Source: Hymenoscyphus infarciens (lineage: Eukaryota > Ascomycota > Leotiomycetes > Helotiales > Helotiaceae). From it: a stretch of 64,000 nucleotides of DNA. Location of the stretch: assembly GCA_001414345.1 (NCBI GenBank), contig LLCB01000046.1, positions 124,001 to 188,000 of the forward strand. The letters run 5' to 3'. Below, one piece after another: positions 1 through 12,266 of the stretch (positions within the stretch are counted from its first letter, which is position 1; each line of letters begins with the position of its first letter). The notes beneath the pieces are model-generated. The model did no database searches. It was given only the letters and a program-made list of their open reading frames with translations, and had not been told where the DNA came from. Both the position numbers and the translations under genes were made by a program.

Positions 1-987
1 GTGAGATCCTGCCGAGCATGCCACGCTGTTTTTCCCCCGCTTGGTTGTACTCTTGTTCCCTACCTATGCACGATATTTGCGTGGGGGTTATTTTGCCTGA
101 TGTTTAGAAAAATCAAATTATTTAATTGAACTTCGGGTGATATCGTATATGGAGAGCTTCTGAACATCTTGGCTATCTTAAAACTTGAGAGAAATGTACT
201 GTGAAGTAATAAGTCTTCAAAGTCAGGCCAAGATGATCTTACATCGGCCATTGCCGCCGACCAGTTCCTTGCAGGTTCGTATAGGAGGGTGTAGAAAGGG
301 AGTTGTGTAAGAAGGCAAAGTAGCTATTGTTATGAAGTTGTAGACAACCTCAACCCTTGACTTCCTTGCCTCGGAATACATAAACCATTTAGAGAGATAA
401 GCAAGGATCCCCATCTCCCCTGCTTCAGGAAAAGATAATGGGGGAGAGTCACGTGCAACATGTAACATAGCCCGGGCCAAAAATGGAACCGAGGACAGAC
501 ACCCGACCTGCAAGCTGGAAAGTGATATATTTCCCCTGAATGTCTAGGCCGTCCCCATCATCTGGTGCAGTTGAGCCAAACACATTCCTACACATCGCAT
601 CGTCCGACATCGTCACCTCTCGCTAGTCTTTGCCCGCGGTAACTGCTCTCGTAACAACATCACATCGTGTTGCGGTCACACTCATCCTCCCACGCTCGAC
701 TTGGCCCTATCACACGCGACTCGCAGCCTGGCAGCAACGCCGAAGCATCCCCAAGCACCCATTCAGAACTCCCATGCGACTTCATCCATATCGTACACTC
801 ATCGTACACTCGTCGTACCACCTTGCCCGCAATTCCACCCACCGGCTGAGGAGACCAGACCAGGCACAAAAAAAAAGACCCAAAAATTGATTAGATGATA
901 GAGATAGTGCGCCGTGCCCAGCACCAACTGACTCTTTTTCCCGGCCCTGAAAAGTCCCGTCTAGACTGAGAAAACTTGGGGCCCTGA
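1..987. other. Gene-poor left edge
   Basis: No convincing gene. On the minus strand two overlapping short frames (60-251 and 223-513) give peptides of mixed composition, but they lack a shared reading frame, have no recognisable domain and are not joined by a clear splice pair. They could be a relic of a gene or chance. From about 540 the sequence is pyrimidine-rich, as expected for the promoter or leader of the plus-strand transporter gene. An ATG at 895 opens only a short frame that stops at 967-969. Confidence 0.4.
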
Positions 988-1701
988 CGACCCTGGATTG
1001 CAATCACACTGGGCTGCCAGGCTTTTGACAGCCGACTGACCCCAAAAAAGATCCACTTTCACGCTGCCTGCAGCTGGAGCATTGGATCCCCAACATCAAA
1101 TTCAATCCACTTCCAAGCTTGCACCGTCACTGCACCCTCCTCTCCCTCCACTCCCTCCACTCCCATCTCTCCGCATTATCCCCTTCTCCCCCATCTTCAT
1201 TCCAACCACCTCCCTCTCCTCTCCCACGCGCGGATCGGGCTGCTGCAAAACAGCTCCGCGACCGTCATCATTCCTTCCCAACCAACCTCACGTCGTCCTG
1301 CGAATATCCCTCTTAGAACTCTATCATCACAGCCATCCCAATCTGACTCGCACGCGGCCTCACTGCTGGGAGGGCATTCGGAAGAGAAGCAGGGCCGCCG
1401 TTCTTCCCTCTCGCGGTCCTCCTCCGACTCGGACTTCTCCTGGAGCGACACAGGAGATCTCGCGGAACAGTTGGCAGACGCTGAAGATCCCCTACAAATA
1501 AGGCTACGAGAGTCACTTGACGATCAAGTTTTTGGTGCTTCCTCAAGAAGACCGGTCCGTCATAGGAGGGTTCATTACTCGGAAGACCTCGATCACGGTG
1601 AAGAGAAGAGTCGTCAACCTGGACTCGTTAAGGAGGAAATTGAGATTCCTAGTCCGACACAACGACATATCACCAAGGCAGAACATTGGATAGCCGCCAT
1701 C
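988..1701 (+). other. AUG-free open leader, possible N-terminal extension
   Basis: This stretch is in frame with the transporter ATG at 1702 and has no stop codon from 988 onward. There is no ATG in any plus-strand frame between 898 and 1701. From about 1261 the conceptual peptide loses the Pro/Ser bias of a CT-rich leader and looks protein-like: Ser/Arg-rich, then acidic (SSSDSDFSWSDTGDLAEQ near 1415-1470) and a charged stretch up to the ATG. I recall similar Ser/Asp-rich N-termini in fungal sugar transporters but cannot verify this here. It may be translated from a non-AUG codon, be attached to an upstream exon, or be simple leader. Confidence 0.5.
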
Positions 1702-3633
1702 ATGTCGGGAGGAGAAAGGCAAATGCATGGCCTGACGGGCAAGCCATTAGTGTAGGAACTACATCGTCTGAATATGGTTGTCAAGCTAACGACATGTCCA
1801 GCTATTTTACCAGTATATTTGTATCTTTGGGCGTTTTCCTATTCGGTTACGACCAAGGAGTTATGTCTGGCATTATCACGTATGTTTAATCCACTTCACA
1901 ACATGAAGGGCACTAATACGTTACGTTCAGAGGCCCATTCTTTAAAGATTACTTTAACCACCCATCCCGAGCAGAAGTTGGTACTATGGTTGCCATTCTC
2001 GAAATCGGAGCCTTCTGTTCTTCCCTCGTCGTCGGCCGAGTCGGAGATATTATTGGAAGACGAAAGACAATTCTTTATGGTTCTTGCATATTTTTCGTCG
2101 GGGGTGCCCTTCAGAGTTTTGCAACTGGCATGCCCATGATGATGCTGGGTAGAATTATTGCTGGTGTGGGTGTTGGTATGCTCTCCACTATTGTTCCCGT
2201 ATACCAATCCGAGATATCTCCACCACACAATCGCGGTAAGCTTGCATGTATTGAATTCTCTGGAAACATTACTGGATACGCTACATCCGTATGGGTCGAC
2301 TACTTTTGCAGTTTTATCAACAGCGATTATTCTTGGAGAATTCCCTTATTGATGCAGTGTGTCATGGGGGCTCTGCTTGGACTTGGTAGTTTGGTTATTG
2401 TTGAATCTCCAAGGTACTCAACTATTCCTGGATTTCCTCAGGACCTTTAAGCTGATTTTTGTAGATGGCTCTTAGATAATGACCATGATGAAGAAGGTAT
2501 TGTTGTTATAGCAAACCTTTATGGTGGAGGAGATATCCACGATCCAAAAGCAAGAGAAGAATACCGTGAAATCAAGATGGATGTCTTGCTTCAGCGACAA
2601 GAAGGAGAGAAATCCTACCGAGATATGTTTCGGAGATATCGTACTCGTGTCTTCATTGCCATGTCAGCCCAGGCTTTTGCCCAATTGAACGGAATCAACG
2701 TAATCTCATATTACGCGCCATATGTCTTTGAGTCAGCCGGTTGGATGGGTAGAGATGCCATTTTGATGACTGGAATCAACGGAATCACCTATCTCATGTC
2801 AACAGTACCTCCTTGGTATTTGGTCGATCGATGGGGCCGAAGATTTATCCTTCTGAGTGGTGCCGTAGCGATGGTCTTGTCACTCTCTTCGATTTCTTAC
2901 TTCCTTTTCCTCGAAATACCCGCGACGCCCACTCTGGTTGTGATTTTCGTCATGATATACAATGCCGCATTCGGATTTAGTTGGGGTCCAATTCCATGGT
3001 TGTATCCTCCAGAAATTTTGCCGCTCAGTATTCGTTCCAAGGGAGCTAGTTTATCGACGGCTACCAATTGGGCATTCAATTGGCTGGTGGGAGAAATGAC
3101 ACCGATTCTCCAAGAGTGGATTGAATGGCGTCTATATCTTGTTCATGCATTCTTTTGCGCTACCAGTTTCGTTGTTGGTAAGTGAAAATTTATACTTCAG
3201 TGATTTCATTATGCTAATGTAAATAACAGTATACTTCATCTATCCAGAGACGGCCGGAGTTAGACTAGAGGATATGGACGCCCTTTTCGGTGACGCTACA
3301 ACAGCTATGCCTACACCTACAACAAGAGCAGAGACCGGTTCATTATTGGGCGTGAACTCCCCAGTTCCCTCAATGGATCTTAGAAGGGGAATTCAGAGTG
3401 GAATTTTAGGGAATGGAATCGGGCCATCCAGCGCTATTCCAGGACTTGACATTGATCCGCCTCACGTTGCGATCCGGAATGGGAAGCCCCAATATGCGGC
3501 CTCGGTGAATGAGGATGGCACGCCTCGTAGTGAGGGAGTTGGGGGATGGATTTCCAGGATGGTGACGAGGAATGGGGATGGGGATAGCGTTAAGAGTGCA
3601 TCGTACAAGCCTCTGGATCAAGAGGATGAATGA
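1702..3633 (+). CDS. MFS sugar transporter (hexose-transporter-like)
   Basis: Plasma-membrane sugar:proton symporter of the major facilitator sugar-porter family. Exons 1702-1751, 1802-1879, 1931-2413, 2465-3177 and 3230-3633 splice in frame to 575 residues. The first intron has branch site GCTAAC and the last has GCTAATG. Family signatures are visible: FGYDQGVMSG in helix 1, RVGDIIGRRK between helices 2 and 3, VPVYQSEISPPHNRG, VESPRW at the helix 6 end, QLNGINVISYYAP in helix 7, DRWGRRF, and the PETAGVRLEDMDALFG exit motif. The C-terminal tail of about 120 residues is hydrophilic. The start is the first AUG after position 895, but the frame is open far upstream, so the real N-terminus may be longer. 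The substrate cannot be told from sequence. Confidence 0.9.
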
Positions 3634-4922
3634 ATGGACTCGAGATTGTTGTTGTGTTTTCTTCTTCATCTATGGTGGTAAATCGGCGCGCGCGATTAGA
3701 GTCTGGGCATCTCTGTGGACAACTGGTATTAGACAAGCGGGCGCAATGGGACTCTCTGGAGGGCAAGGGCTCGAAAGAGTCAGCTTTTTGATGTAAAATC
3801 ATACCGAGATCGATCGTTTTTTGGGAGAACGTTGATTGCGACTGGGATGCATGGAATTAGAAAGGGAGTCTGGACCATTGTACAAACAAAAAATATGAGG
3901 ACTATTCCCTATGAGTTTTCTTAGTCCTGTGAACTTGCCTTGCTTCAGGGTTCAAAATTCTTGAGATATCCCTGGCGTGACCTTGAATTTGAGAATACGA
4001 GGCTGACTGACAGGTCATCACTTTTATGTGAGGCTTTAGGAACATCACTCTTGAGCAACAGCACTTCAGACTATTCACTAATACAGTTTTTGAGACTCTT
4101 TATTAAGTTTTAAGCTTTACAATTAATTTATACGAGGTCAAATCAAAGCCGTCAGCCCCGCGTCGTCTTTCCAGCCCCAACTAGTCTAGCCTGTCTAGCC
4201 TGGACCCGTCCTCGCGTCAGTGGTGGGCAAAGGATGCTCGTGAAGATCTGTCCTATAGATTTTTACTAATGACACCTGGATGACGTCTAGATCTCGACCT
4301 TTGATGCGGGTGACTGGGATTATGAGGTACCGAGGTTTTGGGTGTGCTATGAATAAAATGAGTTGTTTGAAGCTTTTGATGGCCAGATTGAGTGAGGGCT
4401 TCGAGGCATATTGTAGAGACGTATTAGAGTTTTATATAGATGAGGAGAAAGTTTAAATAAAAGGCTGACAAACAAGCGCATCTGTCAAAAATGGTGATGA
4501 TGCTCACGTCGTGGCCTGATGGGGTGTAGCAAGTAAGGAGGCGGCGCGGCGTAGTGAATTTGTGTCTAAAATTGTACTTTTTGGGGCCAGGTACTCCCTC
4601 CCATCCCTTTCTTCTGAAGCTTCGGCGACAACTCACAAGGCATCCTCAGAAATTCTTTCTGCCTCTGCCTCCCCCTTTCCTCGTCCGCCCTTCCACGTTG
4701 CACTTCTCTTCTGCGGAGATGGTCTTTGTCAATTAGCATTCTTTTGTAATTCTTCTTTCCAGACGACCGACACTTTTTCCCCCTGTTATAACCTTACCAT
4801 CTGAATCGCCGGTATCCGCCAGTTTGTCTTTGCGCATCAGAGCAAACTTGTTTTTACACAATCTGCGGATTGCTTCACTTGGACTTTCCGTCTATCCAGT
4901 GTCTTATTGACGCTGCGCCAAT
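3634..4922. other. Intergenic region between transporter and PMT2
   Basis: No coding region supported. The right half (about 4580-4920) is CT-rich with ACTTGGACTTTCC-like tracts, as usual just upstream of highly expressed filamentous-fungal genes, and probably contains the PMT2 promoter and leader. The middle (4140-4460) is unremarkable. Confidence 0.5.
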
Positions 4923-7405
4923 ATGGCTACCTCAGAGAAGGGTGTTGCGACTGGTGCAGATCTCGATAATGCTGCACGCCGCCGAAATGTGCCTTCAACA
5001 TCACCAAATGGAGGAGCTGTGGATCGGGTAGAGGTGGATGAGAAGAAGACACAGATCAAGAAGGTATGCCAATCCATAGCATATCCTGGCAGCATTTGCA
5101 GAGGTGTTGTGGAAGCCCATTGTCACTCATTGTACTGACAAGGCGCCCTCTACAGAAAGAGCAAACATTTATCCAATTCCTTGACGAATGGGAATTCATC
5201 ATTGCGCCAGTTCTTTTCACAATCTTTGCATTCTTCACAAGGTTATACAAGATCGGACTTTCCCCCATTGTAACTTGGGATGAAGCTCAGTACGAACTCC
5301 CCTTTTTCTCAGCCTTACCTTGGCAATTTACTGATGGCAGATGTATAGTTTTGGTAAATTCGGTTCCCATTACCTCAAGCGTGAATTCTACTTCGATGTC
5401 CACCCTCCTCTCGGAAAGATGCTCGTCGGGTTGTCCGGATATTTGGCAGGATACAATGGCTCTTTCGAATTCAAGTCTGGCGAGAAATACCCAGATGAAG
5501 TCAACTACACCTTCATGAGAGCATTCAACGCTTTCTTTGGCGCTGTCTGCATTCCCATGGCCTACTTTACGGCTCGCGAATTGAACTTTAAGAGACCGGC
5601 TGTGTGGTTTGTTACCCTCATGGTTCTCTGCGAAAACTCCTACACCACCATCTCTCGATTTATTCTCTTGGATTCTATGCTCTTGTGCTTTACATTTACC
5701 ACTGTTTTGTGCTGGGCTAGATTCCACCGTCTGCAAAAGCAAAGTTTCAGCCCGGAATGGTTCCTCTGGCTTGTTTTGACTGGTATGAGCATTGGTTGTG
5801 TTTGCAGTGTTAAATGGGTTGGATTCTTCGTTACTGCTATGGTTGGTATTTACACTGTTGAAGATCTCTGGAACAAATTTGGTGACACCAAGATGCCAAA
5901 GGTACGTAATTTTGCAGAATTTTGAGTTTGTTCAAAACTAACCCGATTGTAGCTTGATCTTGCTACTCATTTGGCAGCCAGAGTTCTCGGTTTGATTGTC
6001 ATCCCATTGATTGTTTACATGCTTTCATTCGCCCTTCATTTCGCCATTTTGGAGAACAGTGGTCCAGGTGATGCTCAGATGAGCTCTCTTTTCCAAGCAA
6101 ATCTCAGAGGCACAGAGGTTGGAAAGGACAGTCCTCTTGAGATCGCCTACGGTTCTCGAGCAACTATCAAGAACATGGGATATGGTGGTGGATTACTCCA
6201 TTCTCACGTCCAAACCTACCCTGAAGGCTCCACCCAACAACAAATCACATGTTATCATCACAAGGATTCCAACAACGAGTGGTGGTTTTACCCAAACCGT
6301 GATCAACCAGAGTACGACCCAGGAGCCCCAAACAAGTTCGTCGCAGACAACGATGTTATTCGATTGATCCACTCTCAAACTGGCCGTAACCTCCACTCCC
6401 ACGAAGTCCCTGCACCAATCACCAAATCTGACAAGGAAGTTTCGTGTTACGGAAACACTACCGTTGGAGATGAGAAAGATCACTGGACTATCGAAATTGT
6501 TAAGGATGTTGCTTCTAATGACCGCTCCAAGGTCCGAACTTTGACTACTGCCTTCAGACTTAAGCACACTGCTCTTGGGTGTTATCTTAGAGCGGGTAAC
6601 GTCAACTTGCCACAATGGGGTTTTAAGCAAATCGAAGTCACATGTGCCAAGGATAACAACCCCAAGGATGTCTACACCCACTGGAACGTGGAGGCTCACT
6701 GGAATGAGAAGCGTAAGTGTTACCTAGTACTGACGATTTTACAAATACTAATTTTCAATAGTCCCTGCTGCCGATGCTGGAGCATACAAATCACCTTTCT
6801 TGCAAGATTTCATTCATCTCAATGTAGCTATGATGACATCTAACAATGCTCTTGTCCCTGATCCCGACAAGCAAGATGATCTCGCCTCGCAATTCTGGCA
6901 ATGGCCAATCCTCAATGTCGGTCTCAGAATGTGCGGATGGGATGATTCTATCGTCAAATACTTCCTCCTAGGCAACCCCCTTGTGTACTGGGGATCCACC
7001 GCCTCCCTCGGCATAGTCGCCCTGATGGTCGTCTGGTACCTCATCCGCTGGCAACGAGGCTACGACGAACTCAAACAAGGTGATATCGATCAGATCCACT
7101 ACGCGGCACTGTACCCTATCCTTGGGTGGTTCTTGCATTACCTCCCATTCGTTGCGATGGCGAGAGTTACTTATGTGCATCATTATTACCCTGCTCTGTA
7201 CTTTGCCATCTTGGCTTTCGGTTTCGTCGCCGATTGGACTTTGAAGAATCAGATCAAGGCGGTGCAGTATGCGATCTATGGGTTGCTTTATGCGGTTACT
7301 ATTGGCCTTTATGTGTTGTTTATGCCGATCTCTTGGGGGATGGTGGGGCCCAATCGGGATTATGCTTATTTGAAGTGGTTTGAGGCATGGAGGGTTACGG
7401 ATTGA
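4923..7405 (+). CDS. PMT2: Dolichyl-phosphate-mannose protein mannosyltransferase, Pmt2 subfamily
   Basis: ER-membrane enzyme that transfers mannose from dolichyl-phosphate to Ser/Thr of secretory proteins; Pmt2 members act as heterodimers with Pmt1-type partners. Exons 4923-5063, 5156-5289, 5349-5901, 5953-6712 and 6762-7405 give 743 residues, close to yeast Pmt2. The catalytic WDEAH sits at residues 88-92, split by an intron after CA; HPPLGKMLVGLSG follows in lumenal loop 1. A soluble MIR region spans roughly residues 325-510 (HSHVQTYP, LHSHEVPAP, LRAGNVNLPQWG). The C-terminal four-helix PMT_4TMC domain contains MMTSNNALVPDPDK and YVHHYYPALYF. Multiple hydrophobic segments fit a GT39 polytopic protein. 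Length, start and all four introns agree with the family. Confidence 0.95.
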
Positions 7406-8880
7406 GTGGTGAAGGGATTGAGGGGATGAAAACTTCCATTTCTCTGACCCTTTTTGATCGCTTTATCGAGGGCATGTAAAAACGAAGATGCTTTTTACGC
7501 GAAGAGCCGTCGAGCGTGTGAGTGAGCGAGTTGATGAAAATCTCTTGTCATACATATTGTGTTACTATGAACGCCGGTTTATTCTACTTTTTTCATTTGT
7601 CCATATGCAAGTTTGTGGTTGAGGGACGGATGGATGGGTAAAATAGGGATCTCTCGCAGGAAGGCGTTTTAGAAGAATATTGAAACCCCCTCTAATTATC
7701 TGGTATAATTCTTTTCGTGTTCTTTTTTGATTGTGAATGTGAGGTTGGAGAGGGAGAAGGGGAGAGAAGAGTACCAGTTGGCTTTTGAGGTTTCGAGGCA
7801 TAGTATTGCTTAGTGTTTATTGTTATTTTTTTGTTCGGATTTTGAGAGTTAAGTATGAGAGTTAATAATTCGAGGGGCTTTCGGGGGTGGGCGCGAGCTA
7901 TACAGAGGTTGGTGAAGTGATAGCTTGGTTTTAGATGGGGGCTTTTGGTTTTTTGGTGGTGGGGAGGGAGGAGGAGGTTGTGGTGGTGGTGATATCTAAT
8001 TTTGGAAAAAGGAAAAGTGGACTTACTGCTTTGTAGTGTAGAGAGGTCCTACCTGAGCTTGAGGAAAAATTAGGTTACCTCCTTTTAGGGGTTTCTTAGA
8101 AGAGGTGTTGGTTAGTATGAGTATATGATTTTTTGGTGGGGGGTTTTTTTTAGCTTGGCGGAGAGAGTTTAGGGTGGGGAGGGGGTTTGGAGATAGTTGG
8201 AGATGATGCCATGGGTTTTCTTTGATGGGTTTTGTGAGTTTGAGTGAAAGTCTAAAGCATATACACTCACCAGACGGCACTGTGTCAAAGTCCTAGAAGA
8301 ATCGACTTTAATAGTTCTGGGGATTTGGGAGAAGGCTTTGTAACTTCGAAAAAGGGTTGATCGATGACCCATTCCGGTGTGGTGTGTAGATTCTCCAATT
8401 TTAGTTCAAGGACGTTTATCATATATTATACGGAGGACTTCTCAGGTTCAGAACTTGTTCGAGTGCGTTATGCTCCAATGAAAGCTTGCCCCCACTGTGA
8501 GGTTTTCTTGGCTAGTCTGGGAAAAAAGAATGCATCTATGTGTCCATTGATAGCCCCAAGGGGTACTGTAGGAAAGAATAGAAGACGACTTTTGAATGAA
8601 GTTGGTGGCTCTGTTCAGGTGTTGCACACCGATGTAACTCTCAACATCTTGGTCTAGGAAAAGGGAGGAGGACCTCGGACGGACGGGATGGTTTGAAATG
8701 ACTTGACGGCGTTCTGATGTAGCAATGTTTGGTGGCAGTGGCGGATTTCCCCAAAATGTGATGCGTTTCGACATCTTGCAGAGGCGCCTCCGTACCAAGC
8801 ATTACGGCTCACGAAGAGAGAGGTGCGATGCAGGTAGGCTTGTGGTGCTTTTCGTTCGTACGTGCCTCTCTCATCCTCCC
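7406..8880. other. Gene-free stretch after PMT2
   Basis: T/G-rich on the plus strand from 7560 to 8200, with homopurine and homopyrimidine tracts. Short frames on both strands here lack domains and splice structure. The 3' UTR of PMT2 is likely within the first few hundred bases. Nothing else recognised. Confidence 0.45.
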
Positions 8881-9300
8881 TGCACTTACTCCGTGCGCAC
8901 AGGCTAGAAACAGCAGAAAACACACCAAAAGTTACCAACTTCTCCTACTATTTATAGAGCAACCCTTTATTGAATTTATATAAAACTAAGATTATAGTAT
9001 TAAACAACAAGATACTCTAGCTTTCTTAACTTTTTTTTATATTAGAGTTACTTAGAGTATACGTTATATATATCTCTTAAAGAGTTTATTAGTGAAATAT
9101 TGCTCTTTAAATATCTATATATGCCTTACTAGTTAAAATTAAGATTTTAGTTAGGATGATGTTCTTCTTATTAATCTTAGCGTATATAGATGCTATTAGG
9201 TTATAGTATACAATATATTAACTAAGTTATAAGGCTGTAAAGAGAGTGACTTTTAGTGTATTTTCGGCTAAATTTGAAGGGTACGCACAGAGTAAGTGCA
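8881..9300. mobile_element. Short TIR element (MITE-like), RIP-type decay
   Basis: The ends are inverted repeats: TGCACTTACTCCGTGCGCAC at 8881-8900 matches the reverse complement of 9281-9300 with two differences, both C/T. The match continues inward through about 60 bp (for example GAAAACACACCAAAAGTTAC against GAAAATACACTAAAAGTCAC), again mostly C-to-T changes. The interior (8940-9240) is very AT-rich with no coding frame. Total length is about 420 bp. No clear target-site duplication is visible. This is a non-autonomous element that appears to have mutated by RIP. Confidence 0.75.
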
Positions 9301-10563
9301 AACTCAAGATAGTTAAACTAAACTTGGGACAATTTGAAAAATAACCCACGTATTCCGAAACAATGATTGTCCTTAAGGAACGGACCGAGGAAATTTACAG
9401 CCAATAATAGTTGGTGCAAGTAGCAAAGTATTCAGACTCACTTAGTCATATTTGATGGATGGAAATTGCTCTAAGCTCAGCCCTCCTGCTACCACCATCT
9501 CGCAAATTTTTACAATATTTAAGACTACCCCAACTTCTCCGAAGATGAAGAGATCCGTCTAGATGTCTTTGTCAGCATCTCTGGCTTGCCAATATCTGAA
9601 CTTTCTCTATCTCGGTCTCACCCGCTTCGACTGCGTTGAACATGCATGGTAGTAGCGCATGCGGATTGAGAACTTGTTTTGGACAGTCATTCTTCTGATC
9701 AAAATGCTACCTCGCTCCCTGTTGTGATTTCTCGTTTTGGCAATGCTACTTGTACTGTTCCATTTCTCTTTGACACATGCTTATTCATTCACGACCAAGG
9801 TTGTGACGATGGTCAAGTCTCAAGATCCACGAGGCTTTCGTTTCCGACATTTCCTGCTTTCATTTCTCTGTCTGGGCTTTATATTTAGCTTTGCATACAA
9901 ATTTGATTCAGACGTGTCTCTCCTTGGGAATTGAAACCAGATGGCCTCCCACTGATACATATATACATATGGTTCTCTTACCTACCGAGAGCTTGGCACT
10001 GGATGTAGGAACGGGCCGCTCGAACACAATCGTCTGCGCCTGTGAGATGCATGCTTACTTTTCTTTGCTCGCAGTTTACTTCTCTTCTAGGCAGGTTCCG
10101 CCTCTCCTCCTCGTGGAGTTACGAAGGATGGCGTAATCTAAATCCCGTGGACTACGATTTAGAGATCTGATATCTCATTAGAAGGAGTCGAGTCTCCGAT
10201 GCCTTCAATTCAATATATAACTTCTGTCAAATCTCACCGCAGTTTTTTGAGGTGAAATTCAGATTTTATTGGTGTTACCCTCGCTGGGTTTTGGAGGAGC
10301 GGAACATCAAGCCTTGTACATGCATGCTTACGTTTTTTTAACAGCAAAAGCTTCTCGGCGCATTACTTGATTTGTTCCTTTGTTCCGTGTAGGTTGCAAA
10401 TAGCGCTTGAGGCTTTTCGATTTTGATCATCACCGAGTAAGTTGTTTCTAATGCTGCACTCACTTGCGGCTCGTCCATACAATCCCATCTTACTTCTTTC
10501 TTACTCAAAATTGTGGACCTTTAGGTTTATTCTTTCCATGCTACGAACAACTTTTTTGTAAAA
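9301..10563. other. Gene-free stretch with a possible gene relic
   Basis: No intact gene. Around 9560-9720 one plus-strand frame reads like protein (SASLACQYLNFLYLGLTRFD) but hits two consecutive TAG codons and then a stop, so it may be a decayed fragment of an unidentified gene. The last 200 bases before 10564 probably hold the promoter of the downstream membrane-protein gene. Confidence 0.4.
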
Positions 10564-11858
10564 ATGGCTCTGACACAGGGCATTGGCCCCTCCGACAGTT
10601 GGGCAATCGCAATACTCTGCGTCGTCGTTGTTTTCACAATCACTTCAACTGCTTCTATAATTCTTCGACTGGTTGCGAAGAGGCGGAACAAGCAAGAACT
10701 ATCTTGGGAAGATTATACTATTTTTCTGGCACAAGTAAGTTGATTTTGTGACCATTGAACCCCAAAAGCTGACACAAATAGTTTGGCTTATACATTTTCA
10801 CTGTACTCTCAATAATGGGCAAGTTCCAGAGATATGTTTGCAGTTTTCCATGATGGCAGCTGACTTTCCAATAGCAATTATTTTTGGAGGAGCAGGCCAT
10901 CAAGCAAAAGACTTACCAGCATCCATGGTAGCCACCTTCACAAAAGTACGTTTATCTGACTATCTTCCCGCGCCTATCGACTCTAACCTTTATTGTTATC
11001 ACATAGCTTCTCCTGGCTGTTCGAATCACCCACACGATAACAGTTTCTCTCGTTAAAGTCTCCATCTGCTTGTTCTACACTAGAATATTTTTCACGAACA
11101 CTTTCACTCTAGCAAGTCGAATATCTATCGGTATCATTCTCGGGTGGATGGTTGCTGCAGTTTTGACCATAGTCCTTATATGCTCCCCACTTTCATTTTA
11201 CTGGGACCATACCATTCCAGGAGGGAGGTGTGGAAACCAGAGGGCTGCCTTCACCACGATAGGCTCGATTGATTTAGTCACGGATATCGTCGTGTTTATG
11301 CTTCCTGTTCCTATGATCTGGAAATTACAAATCTCGAAAGGAAATAAGGTTGCTTTGTCCGGAGTTTTTGGACTTGGAATTAGGTATGTGATTTCTGATT
11401 CTTATTGATGAGTATCTTGCTGACTTTCTGGCTGTAGTACTGTCGTTGTTTGCGTCATGAGAGTTTTGACTCTCGTCCGTGTTGACCAAAATATAACATA
11501 TTCAGCGGCGCCCCCGCTATTATGGAGTTTTGTTGAACCCGGAGTCGGTATTACAGTAGCATGTGGCCCATTAGTAGGACCGCTATTACGAGGAGGACGT
11601 TGGATCAAGAGTAACACCACCAAATCATCACGAACTGGAGGTAGCTCATCACATTTCGAGCGCATCAGAGATCCACCTCATCGTATGCAGAGTATTCACG
11701 CTCAAAATGCGACGAGTACTACGGAGTTGGGTCCCATGGGGGGTGTTGCTGGTGCAGGGGGTGCCAGTGATTCGAAATCAATCTCTAAATCCGTGTCTTC
11801 GTCGCAGAGAAGTGCGGAGTATAATCCCTTGGGGTTGAGATCGGGGTTTGATAAGTGA
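10564..11858 (+). CDS. Integral membrane protein, fungal rhodopsin-like (PTH11-related) domain
   Basis: Seven-helix membrane protein of the large fungus-specific family often annotated as rhodopsin-domain or PTH11-like; receptor functions are known for few members. Exons 10564-10734, 10782-10818, 10875-10945, 11007-11383 and 11438-11858 give 358 residues. The second intron (10819-10874) must use a GC-AG pair (donor GCAAGT, branch GCTGAC), since reading through meets TGA. Helices: near residues 13-37 (before AKRRNKQELSWEDY), FGLYIFTVLSIMAIIFGGAGH, LLLAVRITHTITVSLVKVS with CLFYTRIF, ISIGIILGWMVAAVLTIVL, SIDLVTDIVVFMLPVPMIWK, VALSGVFGLGISTVVVCVMR and the EPGVGITVACGPLVGPLLRG segment. The cytosolic tail is Ser/Gly-rich. 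No CFEM domain at the N-terminus. Ligand unknown. Confidence 0.82.
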
Positions 11859-12266
11859 GGCAAGCTAATTGACACTCGTTTCTTTTTGTATGTATATGTT
11901 TAGATGAGGGGGCGGTCTTTTAAAATAAGTTTGGTGTTTGGTTTTCTCTCATTAAAACATTTGGATTTTGGCTACTATGTAATATTAGAGGCTTGTAATG
12001 TTTACGAAGACCGAGGGATGGATGGACTCATTCGTTGTCATAAAGATCAATCATTGTTCTCATTGTGCGTGATCGGAGGTGACTTTGGATTACTGCCATA
12101 GCGATACTGCTAGTTCCTACTCCTGTCAGAATTCTACCTTTTATCCACTTAATAGTTCCCCTCGATATTGGTTGCTGTCCAACACATTCCATTTCTCAGT
12201 TACTTGGACCTGGGGCGTAAGCACAAAGAGTCCCAAAGTTTCCCGCGAAATAATTGTGCGAACCAT
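11859..12266. other. Convergent 3' intergenic region
   Basis: Lies between the stop codons of the plus-strand membrane protein and the minus-strand HET gene. No gene seen; it should contain both 3' UTRs and polyadenylation sites. Confidence 0.5.

Noticed and set aside
223..513. 96-residue minus-strand frame at the left edge
   Set aside because: No ATG start, no domain and no usable splice partner within the window; kept only as a possible relic.
8023..8280. Overlapping minus-strand frames after PMT2
   Set aside because: Low-complexity composition from T/G-rich sequence, no motifs.
9737..9934. Frame starting with a hydrophobic, signal-like segment
   Set aside because: Ends shortly after in random-looking sequence; overlapping frames on the same strand are equally long.
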